From Methylobacterium gregans (GTDB lineage Bacteria > Pseudomonadota > Alphaproteobacteria > Rhizobiales > Beijerinckiaceae): a stretch of DNA of 50,418 bases. The DNA lies in assembly GCF_022179245.1 (NCBI RefSeq), contig NZ_BPQM01000126.1, positions 1 to 50,418 on the forward strand. Direction: 5' to 3'. This document shows, in pieces, positions 7,862 through 16,800 of this stretch; the first letter of the stretch is position 1, and each line of letters opens with the position of its first letter. Position numbers and translations under genes: made by a program. A model generated the notes under the pieces. It worked only from the letters and a program-made list of their open reading frames with translations. It searched no databases and had not been told where the DNA came from.

Positions 7862-8427
7862 ACGCTCACTCCTGCATTCCTGAAGGCTGCCGGCTCGGGG
7901 AAGCGCGGCCCGGTCTCCAGCAGCCCGTCGAGGTCGCTTCCCTCCAGCGCTTGCGCCGCCGCCCGCACATAGGCCGCGAGCCCGGCCGCCTCCGCGTCGG
8001 CGTGCACCGCGCCGTCCTGGCCGAGGACGTTGCGGGCGAGCGCGGCGCGCAAAGCCGCCATGTCGTCCGCGTCGAGGGCCGCGTCGTAGCCCTCCGCCCG
8101 GCCGTAGAAGGCGGCACCGAGCTTCTTCATGCGCTTGGGCACGCCGAAATCGCCAACGCCGAGTTCGCGGAGCGCTGCATCGAGCTGGAGGAACACCGCG
8201 TTGACGAGGTCCTGCGCCACGTCCGCGGCGGGGTCGGGCAGCGCCCGCATCCGGCGCAGCACGAGGATGACGTGCAGGCACAGCGCCTCGAACCGGCCCT
8301 CGACGGTGTCGGGCACGCCGAGGTCCGTATAGAGTGCCGGCGCGCGCGAGGCCTCGTTGATGCGCAGGTGCAGCGTCTCGATCAGGCGCCGCCGGGCGTC
8401 CCCGCGGCGGAAGAATCGGGCGATCAT
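7858..8427 (-). CDS. Ubiquinol-cytochrome c chaperone (CBP3 family)
   Basis: This 189-residue protein resembles the mitochondrial CBP3/UQCC1 family, which assists assembly of the cytochrome bc1 complex. Family hallmarks are LYTDLGVPDTVEGRFEALCLH near the start, LVNAVFLQLDAALRELGVGD in the middle and GVPKRMKKLGAAFYGRAEGYDAAL after it. The ATG at 8427 follows GAGGACGTGAG, a good ribosome-binding site. The next gene (DUF177) overlaps its stop by four bases. It is divergent from bamE across about 170 bases that must hold both promoters. The predicted role is at the inner membrane, but the protein has no membrane segment itself. Confidence 0.85.
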   Translation of the reverse strand: MIARFFRRGDARRRLIETLHLRINEASRAPALYTDLGVPDTVEGRFEALCLHVILVLRRMRALPDPAADVAQDLVNAVFLQLDAALRELGVGDFGVPKRMKKLGAAFYGRAEGYDAALDADDMAALRAALARNVLGQDGAVHADAEAAGLAAYVRAAAQALEGSDLDGLLETGPRFPEPAAFRNAGVSV

Positions 8428-8483
8428 CTCACGTCCTCGCCGGTGCCGGCCGGCTTCTCCCCGGCCGTGTGGCCGAGCTTGCC

Positions 8484-8490
8484 TTGTCAA
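8484..8490. promoter_or_regulatory. Candidate -35 element in the cbp3/bamE divergent region
   Basis: The heptamer TTGTCAA reads TTGTCA on the plus strand and TTGACA on the minus strand, so it could serve as a -35 box for either bamE or the chaperone gene. No convincing -10 box stands at the right distance on either strand, so this is weak. Confidence 0.2.
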
Positions 8491-8598
8491 AGCCATAACC
8501 CCGCGGTACGGCAACCCACCGTCAAGGTGCAAGCGTGGCGGGCGCCGTTTTTCCGGGCGCGCGCACGCCTTCCAACACAGCGACTGCAAGGGGGGCCG

Positions 8599-9096
8599 AT
8601 GCGGCGCCGTCTCGTCTCGTCACTGGCGCGTGCCGCCCTCATCAGTGGTCTCGGCGTCGCCCTCTCGGGCTGCATCGGCGAGGAAATCCGCCACGGCTAC
8701 CAGCTCGACCAAGCCGCGCTCGCCGCGGTGAAGCCCGGCATGAGCGCCGAGCAGGTGCTCCAGACTCTGGGCACGCCCTCGACGGTGTCCACGGTCGGCA
8801 ACAAGTCCTGGTACTACATCTCGCAGAACACCAGCCGCACGGTGATGTTCCTCGGCGAGCGCGTGGACGACCAGAAGGTGACGGCGGTGTACTTCACCCC
8901 CGCCTTCAAGGTGGAGCGCGTGGCCCTCTACGGCCTGCAGGACGGAAAGGTGTTCGACTTCATCGAGCGCACCACGCCGACGAGCGGCCAGGACCGGGCC
9001 TTCCTCAGCCAGCTCTTCCGCGGCCTGACCCGCTACGAGCCCTTCGGCAGCGGCTCCGGCACCAGCATCGTCCCGGGCGCCAACCGCGGCATGTGA
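8599..9096 (+). CDS. bamE: Outer membrane protein assembly factor BamE (SmpA/OmlA) lipoprotein
   Basis: BamE is a small lipoprotein of the beta-barrel assembly machine in the outer membrane. The 165-residue product has a lipoprotein signal peptide (MRRRLVSSLARAALISGLGV, then ALSGC with Cys27 as the lipidated residue). It has the SmpA/OmlA domain with KPGMSAEQVLQTLGTPS and KSWYYISQ, followed by the beta strands that end in VERVALYGL. The start at 8599 lies after a GGGGGG stretch. The tail contains a Gly/Ser-rich segment (SGSGTSIVPGANRGM). It is the last gene before the repeat-containing gap and is transcribed away from the chaperone gene. Confidence 0.92.
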   Translation: MRRRLVSSLARAALISGLGVALSGCIGEEIRHGYQLDQAALAAVKPGMSAEQVLQTLGTPSTVSTVGNKSWYYISQNTSRTVMFLGERVDDQKVTAVYFTPAFKVERVALYGLQDGKVFDFIERTTPTSGQDRAFLSQLFRGLTRYEPFGSGSGTSIVPGANRGM

Positions 9097-9211
9097 GGTG
9101 AGTGGGGGAGGGCCGTCAGGCTCTCCCACACCCGCGGCCGAAGCGTCGCGGCGAGCCTCCCCCGCGGTCTTCCGACTTCACGCAGCAGGTGCGGATACTC
9201 TCAACGCTCTA

Positions 9212-9419
9212 CCTCCCCCCTCTGCGGGGGAGGGTGGCCCGCGAAGCGGGTCGGTCGGGACAAAGTCCAGTAGAGAGGGGAGCCCGGGTTTCCGGTAAGG
9301 CCGCCTGAGCGCGTGAAGGGCGTAGCCCTTACCTGCACCGTCGCACCCCTCTCTGCGGGACCTGGTCCCGACCGACCCGGCCTTACGGCCGGCCCCACTC
9401 CCCCGCAGAGGGGGGAGGG
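9212..9419. repeat. Large intergenic inverted repeat (about 50-bp arms)
   Basis: The 432 bases between bamE and rkpG hold no convincing gene. Arms at about 9212-9260 and 9366-9419 are near-perfect inverse copies: the left runs CCTCCCCCCTCTGCGGGGGA to GGTCGGTCGGGA, and the right runs TCCCGACCGACC to CCCCGCAGAGGGGGGAGG. Each arm also has its own internal dyads (CCCGCGAAGCGGG on the left, GGCCTTACGGCC on the right). About 105 bp lie between the arms. The layout suggests a non-coding REP/MITE-like element, which may also fold as RNA and end transcription from both sides. The short frames across it are low-complexity Arg/Pro/Ser peptides and are not genes. A partial relative occurs near 27367. Confidence 0.75.
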
Positions 9420-9528
9420 GATGCACCTCGGGCAAAGAGGATTGATCGGAAGCAATCGCGCGCGTCTTAGGCATTCACGCACGCGCGCGGAACGGTGCGG
9501 CCGCGTCCGGGACGCACAGTCGCCGGTG

Positions 9529-10893
9529 TCAGACGCGCTTGGCCAGCAACTGCTCGATCAGCGAGCCGCCCTGCTCGATCGCGGCGAGTTCCTCCGCCAC
9601 CGCCGAGACGGTGTCGCGGATCTGCTCGGCCGTATGCTCCGAGGTCATGAAGAAGCGCAGCCGCGAGGCCCGCTCCGGCACGGCCGGGTGGATGATCGGC
9701 TGCACGTTGATGCCGCGCTTGTAGAGGCGATCCGAGAGCGTCACCGACTTCAGCGAGTCGCCCACGATCACCGGTATCACCGCGAGACCTAAGCTGAAGC
9801 CGGTGTCGAGCCCGTGCTTCTTGGCGCAGTCGAGGAAGAGTCGGCCGTTCCGGCGCAGGCGCTCGACCCGCTCCGGCTCGGCCTGCATCACCGCAAGGGC
9901 AGCCTCGGCCGCGGCGGCGAGCGGCGGCGACATGCCGACGCTGTAGACGAAGCCGCCGGCCGTGCACTTCAGGTACTCGATCAGCGCCGCCGGGCCGCAG
10001 ATGTAGCCGCCGCAGCCGGAGAGCGTCTTCGAGAAGGTGCCCATCCAGATATCGACGCTGGTCGGGTCGATCCCGGCATGCTCGAACAGTCCGGCCCCGG
10101 TCCGGCCGAGGACGCCGAGGACGTGGGCCTCATCAACCATCAGCCACGCGTTGTAGCGCTGCTTCAGGGCGATCAGGCCGGCGATGTCCGGCGCGTCGCC
10201 GTCCATGCTGTAGAGGCCCTCGACCACGATGAGCGCCCGCCGGTGCTCGTGGCGCGTCGCCTGCAGCAGGGTCTCCAGGGCGTCGAGGTCGTTGTGGGCG
10301 AAGGAGCGCCGCTGCGCGCCGGAGAGCTGCGCCCCCGTGACGATCGAGTTGTGGCTGAGCGCGTCGTGGTAGATCACGTCGCCGGCATCGAGCAGCGCGC
10401 CGATGGTGGTCACGTTGGTGGCGTGCCCGCTCACCATCGCGACGCAGGCGTCGGTGCGGTAATGGGCGGCCAGCGCCTTCTCGAGGCTGATATGGCCCGG
10501 GCGCTCGCCGGCGACGACGCGGCTCGCCGAGGACGAGGTGCCGAAGGCGTCAATCGCGGCCTTGGCCGCCGCGGTCACCGCCGGGTGCCCGTTCAGGCCG
10601 AGATAGTCGTAGGACGAGAAGTTGACGAAGGGCCGACCCGCGATGCGCGTCGTGGCACCGGCCTTCGTCTCGTGGACGTGGAAGAAGGGGTTGCCCAGCC
10701 CGATCAGGTCGGCGGCCGAGCGCTGCAGCTTCAGCTCCCGGTAGCCCGGCAGCGATTCGAAGCTGAGGACGGAGGGATCCTGGGCGGGCTCGGCAGCCCG
10801 AACCGGTTGCGGCCGGGGCGGCGTGCGCCCCAGCCGGTTCGTCACAAAGCCTGCCAGAGCGGCGCGCCCCCCGTCCGGCTTCGGATTGCTCAT
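9529..10893 (-). CDS. rkpG: Alpha-oxoamine synthase (RkpG/WcbT-like), partner of the polyketide synthase
   Basis: This 454-residue enzyme belongs to the PLP-dependent alpha-oxoamine synthases (BioF, KBL, ALAS and SPT relatives). They join an acyl thioester to an amino acid with loss of CO2. Visible features are NFSSYDYLGLNGHP (91-104), SGHATNVTTIGALLDAGDVI (155-174), DEAH (254-257) and the PLP lysine Lys289 in GTFSKTLSGCGG. The residue after DEAH is Val rather than the usual Ser. An N-terminal 45-residue Pro/Ala-rich extension precedes the enzyme core. The ATG overlaps the stop of the polyketide synthase gene (ATGA), so the two are made together; this argues for release of the ACP-bound chain rather than biotin synthesis. 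RkpG of Sinorhizobium and WcbT of Burkholderia are the closest described analogues by context. The amino-acid substrate cannot be read from the sequence. Confidence 0.85.
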   Translation of the reverse strand: MSNPKPDGGRAALAGFVTNRLGRTPPRPQPVRAAEPAQDPSVLSFESLPGYRELKLQRSAADLIGLGNPFFHVHETKAGATTRIAGRPFVNFSSYDYLGLNGHPAVTAAAKAAIDAFGTSSSASRVVAGERPGHISLEKALAAHYRTDACVAMVSGHATNVTTIGALLDAGDVIYHDALSHNSIVTGAQLSGAQRRSFAHNDLDALETLLQATRHEHRRALIVVEGLYSMDGDAPDIAGLIALKQRYNAWLMVDEAHVLGVLGRTGAGLFEHAGIDPTSVDIWMGTFSKTLSGCGGYICGPAALIEYLKCTAGGFVYSVGMSPPLAAAAEAALAVMQAEPERVERLRRNGRLFLDCAKKHGLDTGFSLGLAVIPVIVGDSLKSVTLSDRLYKRGINVQPIIHPAVPERASRLRFFMTSEHTAEQIRDTVSAVAEELAAIEQGGSLIEQLLAKRV

Positions 10894-13800
10894 GGAAGGA
10901 TCTCTTTGATCTCGCGACTGTTCTGCTCGACGAGGTCCTGGAAGGGCGCGATCGCGGCCGCGTCGACCTCGCTGCCGACATGCTTCGAGGCGAGGCTGAG
11001 CGCGACGCCGGCAGCCTCATCCATAGGCGCCGAAACCGCCTGAATTAAGGTCTCGGACAGCTCGTTCACGGTGAGGCCCGACGACAGGCCGGCCGGCGGC
11101 GAATCGAGGCCGAAGCGCTCCTGCAGGCTGGCACCGAGCTCGACGCCCATCAGCGAGTCGAGGCCGATCTCGGAGAGCTGGCGCACGCGGCTGATGTCGT
11201 CCTTCGGCAGGCGCAGGATGCGGGCGATGTCCTCGACGATCGCGTCGGCCACGGTCTTGCGGACCGTGTCGAGGTCGCCGCCCTTGAGGAGGGCCGCGAT
11301 GTTGATCGTCGCGACGGTGCCGGCCTCCGCCTGCTGGTCGGAGCCGAGGTCGCTGTAGCTCGGCGACTTGAGGGTGGCGAGACGCTCGCGCGCCTTGCCC
11401 CAGTGCATCGCCGCGATGGCGACGACCGCCTCGTCCGGGCTCTGGCCCTGGGCCTGCAGCGCCTCTTCCATCAGGTCGAGGCAGCGGCGCGCCTCCATTG
11501 GCGTGACGCCGACGCGCGACGACAGCGTCTCCATCACCGCCTTGTTGCGGGCGAGCATGCCGACATCGCCGATCGCGCCCCAGGCGACGGCGAGCGCCGG
11601 CAGGCCCCGGCGGCGGCGCTGGCGGGCGAGCCCCTCCATGAAGCCGTTGGCGGCGACGTAGGCGCCCTGGCCCGGGTTGCCGATGAAGGTCGTGGCCGAG
11701 GAGAAGACCACGAAGTAGTCGAGCTGACGGTCGCGGGTCGCCGCGTCGAGGTGCTGGGCGCCGATCACCTTCGGGCCGATCACCGCGTCGAGATTGGCCG
11801 CGTCGATGTTGGCGATCAGGCCGTCCTGCAGCACGGCCGCGGCGTGGATCACGCCCGCGAGACGGCCGCCCTTGGCCTCGATGCCCGCGATCAGGCGATC
11901 GACCGCGGCCCGGCTGGTGATGTCCACCGCCGGAGCCTCGACCGTGACGCCGCGGGCAGCGAGCTCGGTGACCGCCGCCTTCGCTTCCTCGCTCGCCGCG
12001 CCCTTGCGGCCGCAGAGCACGATGTGCTTGGCGCCGCGATCCGCGAGCCAGCGCGCCGCCTCCAGGCCGAAGCCGCCGAGGCCGCCGGTGACGAGGTGCA
12101 CGCCCTTGGGCGCGATCGCGAAGCTCGAGCGCTGCTCGGCCGGGACCCGGCCGGGCTTCGGCGGGCTGATCACGATCTTCCCGATATGGCCGGATTGCTG
12201 CATCAGCCGGAAGGCGTCGGAGGTCTCCTCCGCCGTGAAGGGCTGGAAGGGCAGGGGCTTCAAGCCGCCCTCGCCGAACAGAGCCATCACCTCGCGGAAC
12301 AGCCGCGCCCCGTCCTCGCCCTGGTGCTGGAGCACCTGATCGAGATCGACGCCGAAATAGGAGAGGTTCCGGCGGAACGGGCGCAGGCCGATATGGGTGT
12401 TGGCGACGTAGTCGCGCTTGCCCAGCTCCACGAAGCGGCCGAACGGCTTGAGCGCGTTGAGCGAGCGCTCCATCGCCTCGCCGAACAGGCTGTTCAGCAC
12501 CACGTCGACGCCCGAGCCCGTGATTGCCCGGATCTCGTCCACGAAGGCGAGCGAGCGGGAATCGAGCACGTGCTCGGCGCCGAGCGCCTTCACCAGCGCC
12601 CGCTTCTCACGCGAGCCCGCCGTCGCGATGACGCGGGCGCCCTTCAGCTTGGCGATCTGCAGCGCCGCGAGACCGACGCCGCCCGCGCCGCCATGGACCA
12701 GCACCCACTCGCCGCGTCGCAGGCGGGCGAGCGAGACGAGGCCGTAATAGGCGGTGAGGAAGGCGACCGGCACGGTCGCGGCCGCCATCGGGTCGAGCCC
12801 CTCGGGGGCGGGCGCCACCACGAGGTCGGGCACCACGATGTGGGTGGCGAAGCCCGACTGGGCAAAGGCCACGACCGGGTCGCCGACCTTGAACGTCGAG
12901 ACGCCCGCGCCCACCGCGGCGACGCGGCCGGCGCATTCGAGGCCCAGCCGCGGACCCGCGAAGCCGTCCTCGAGGATCTCCTCCGGGAGCATCGAGAGCG
13001 CCCAGAGCACGTCGCGGAAGTTGAGGCCCGTGGCCTCGACGGCGATCTCGACCTCGCCGGGGCCGGGCTTGCGGCGCTCGGCCGGGCCCCAGACCATCTC
13101 GTTGAGGCCGCCGGTGTTGCTGCGCTCCAGGCGCGCGGCCTCGGCCGGCACGGCATCCGCCGCACGACGACGCGCGGCGCCCGGATGGAAGCGCACGACC
13201 TGCGTGCGGTCCTCGTCCAGCACGATCTCCGTCTCGGGCGTGCCCGACAGGATGAGGTCGCGCAGGCGCTCGGAGGCACGCTTCGAGGACATCTCGGGCG
13301 CCAGATCGATGCGGCGCACGTCGAGGTTCTGCACCTCGTTGGCGAGCGTGCGCGAGAAGGCCCAGACGCCGGCCTCGACGTTGGTCGCCTGTCCGCCGCG
13401 CTCGCGGGTGGCGCCGGGCGCGACAACCCAGAGCCGGGTCTGGCGGCTACCCAGATGCTCGATGCAGCGCTTCAGGCTGAGGCAGCGGTCGCGCAGGCGT
13501 TCGGCCGCCTCGCCGCCGCGGGTGAAGGCGCCGGCCAGGAACACCACCGTGTCGGGGGTCTCCCGCTCCAGCTCCATCAGCGAGGCGTCGGAATCGAGGA
13601 TGATCGAGACGTGGACGCCGCTGGCGACGAGCAGCGTCGCGAGCGAGGAGGCAGTCTCGGCCGCGAACTCGTCGTCCGAGCCGATCACGAAGGCGAAGGT
13701 CTGGGCCGGGGCCGGGGCCGGACGGGCCGGCGCCTCGGCGATGAGGAGCAAGTCGTCGCCGTTGGCCGAGGCCGCGCGCTCCGCCGAGACGCTGACGAGG

Positions 13801-16800
13801 CCGGTGGCGCTCAAGCTGCGCTGCCACCCCGCGATGTCGTCGAGGCGACCCACCGGGAGGTCGCCCACGCCCGCCTCGAACCAGCTCGGGGTGAGGCCGA
13901 AGACGAGGTCGCGGAACAGCGAGGCGCCGGGCTCCACCGCGATCATGAGGCCGCCGGTGGCGAGAGCGTCGGCGAGCTGGCGGGGCAGCTCGCGCTCGCC
14001 GCGGTGGAGGGCGCCGCTCGTCAGCACAAGGTCGAAGGCCGCCGCCGACAGTTCGTCGGCGGTCTCGGCCACGGTGACGCCGCGCGGCAGGGCGAGGCGG
14101 GCGCGCTCGGCGAGGCGTCGGTCGGTGTCGAACACGGTGAGCCGCGCTTCCACCTCGTCCGCGAAGGTCGCGACTTGGGCCGAGAGCGGGCCGAAGCCGG
14201 CCTGGAGGATGCGCAGCGCCCGGTCCTTCGGCAGGCGCTCGCGCGCCGCCTCGACGATGCGGGCCACCACGTCCGCCGCGTGGCGCGCGGTGGCGCTGCG
14301 CAGGGTGAAGGCGTCGAGCGCGTTCTGCGGCAGGGTCGGGGCGTCGGTCAGCTGCCCGGCGAGCAGACGCTCGACCAGGGCGCCGACATCGGCGACGAGC
14401 ACCAGCTCGGCCGAGAGCTCCGGATGGTCGGCCGCGATCCAGCGCACGATCTCGTCGGGCGCGGGCAGCGCCGAGCCGTCGTTGAGCGTCCAGGCGGCGC
14501 CGGCCTGCTCGGCCAGACCGCTGCTCTCGAGCGCCAGCAGCGCGTTAACGAGCCACGGGCGCAGCTCGGCCGGTACCCGGGCGTCGGCCGCGACCCGGCC
14601 GCCCTCGGCGAGGCCGGAGGCCAGACGGTAGGCGAGGGAGGTCGCCCAGCCCTCCAGCAGCAGGTGGCCCGGCGAGAGGCCGGCATCGGCCTGCGCCTTC
14701 GCGGCCTCGACCGCGGGCTTCAGGCGCACGGCGATCGTCGGGCGCCGGTCCATGGGCACGGCGGTCGGCTCGGTGGCGAGCTCGGTGGTCTGGGTGATGG
14801 CGTAGGCGGCCAGATCGTCGCCGCCCTTGGCGCGCAGCGCCTGGAACCGGCCCTCGCGGATGGTGGCGACGACGGCACCGTCCGTGTCGAGGACCGTGAA
14901 GTCGGCCAGGATGCTGCGCTCGTTGCAGCGGCGGGTGCGGATCACCGCGCGGGCAATCGCGACGCCGGGCCGCACGAGGCGGATCTCGCCGAAGCGGACC
15001 GGGATGTAGGCCTTGCCGGCGTTCTCGCCGAGGAGATCCGCGAAGAGCAGGATCAGGCCGTGGAAGCAGGCATCGAGCCGCGCCGGCACGAGGCCGTAGC
15101 GGGCATCCGCCTCGGCCGGGACGAGGTCGGAGACGATGGTCTGATCATCGAGCCGCGCCGAGAGCGCGACCTGCCGGAAGCTCGGGCCGAAGCCGAGGCC
15201 GGCGGCGAGCGCCTGGGCGTAGAGCGCCTCGCCGGTGACCGCGCGGTCCTCGGGCATCTCGACGTCGGGGGCGACGGCCGGGGAGAAATGGCCCTCGACC
15301 ACCTTGGCGGAGGCGTGGAGCTGCCAGGGCGTCTGGGCGAGGCGCGGACGGCTCAGCACCTGGATGCCGTTGCCCGAGCCCGAGAGGCGCACCGCGACCT
15401 CGCGCAGCGCCTCCTCGTTGAACACCATCGGCGCGTGGATCTCGAAATCCGCGAGCACGATCTCGTCGCTGCGCAGGGCCTCGCGGGCGCAGGCCAGCGC
15501 CATCTCGACGAAGCCGGCGCCCGGCATGATCGCCTGGCCCTCGATGCGGTGGTCGTCGAGCTCCGGCACCGTCACGGTGTCGACGAAGCCGTTCCACTCC
15601 AGGCCGTCCGGCGCCGTGCGCGAGCCGATCAGCGGGTGGTAGTGCCGCGCGGAGGTCGCGCCGACGCTCTCCGTCGTCTCGGCCAGCCGGAAGGAGCGGC
15701 GCTGCCAGGGATAGGTCGGCAGGCTGATCGCGCCCTTCGGGGCGGCTCCGAACAGCAGGGCCTCGTCGACTGCCGCGCCCTGCACCAGGGCGGCGCTGAC
15801 CGCCTTGGCGATCGGATCGCCGCCGGCCTCCTTGCGGTGCATCACGCCGACCACGGCGTTGTCGATGCCGAGCGGCTCGATCGCGTCGCCGACATGGGAC
15901 ATCAGGGTCGCGCGCGGGCCGACCTCGACGAAGATGCGGGCGCCCTGGCGGGTCGCCTCCTGCACCGCGTCGCAGAAGCGGACCGGCTCGCGGATGTTGC
16001 GCCACCAGTAGGTCGCACCGAATTCCTCGCCCGCCAGGATCTTGCCGGTGACGGTCGAGACCATGCGGGTGGTGCCCGCGGAAGGCTTGAGCCCGGCGAG
16101 GTCGCGCAGCAGCGGCTTCTCGGTCGGATCCATGATCCGGCCGTGGAAGGGGTAGTCGAGGTCGAGCTTGCGCCCGCGGCGGCGCTTGCGCGAGAGGGCC
16201 TTCAGCGCCGCGTCGATATCGGCGACCGGCCCCGCGACCGTGACGGCCTTCGGGCTGTTGTAGGCGGCGATGTCGAGGGCGGGGAAGTCCTTCAGCGCGC
16301 CCGGCACCTCCTCGACGGGCATCAGCAGCACCGCCATGGTGCCCTGGCCGCGCGTCGTCTCCTGGTGGTGGCTGCGGTAGAAGATCACCCGCACGGCCTG
16401 TTCGAGGCTGAGGATGCCGGCGGCCTCGGCCGCGGCGATCTCGCCGACGCTGTGGCCGAGCACGTAGGCCGGGTTCAGGCCACGGGCGCGGAGCGCCGTG
16501 GTCGAGGCGCTCTGGATCGCGAAGATCAGCGGCTGCGATACGCTGGTGAGCGCGAGGCGCGCGTCCAGATCCGCGGCCTCGAGAGCCTCCTTGAGCGACC
16601 ACTTGGCGTAGGGCTCGAACAGGGCGTCGATGCGGTCGAAGGCGGCGCGGAACGTGGCGTTCTCGGCGTAGGCCTCGCGACCCATGCCCGCCCACTGGCT
16701 GCCGTTGCCCGAATAGATGAAGGCGACCTCCGCGGCGCGGTCGATCGCGGTGCCGGTCACGGCGTCGGCCGCGTCCTCGCCCTCGCCCTCGCCGACGGCC

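Noticed and set aside
9097..9528. Several 60-100-codon frames across the intergenic repeat
   Set aside because: They are Arg/Pro/Ser-rich and symmetric because of the inverted repeat; no start signals.
9529..10893. Annotation as biotin synthesis enzyme BioF
   Set aside because: It is coupled to a polyketide synthase, has an extra N-terminal region and a DEAHV motif, and there are no biotin genes nearby.
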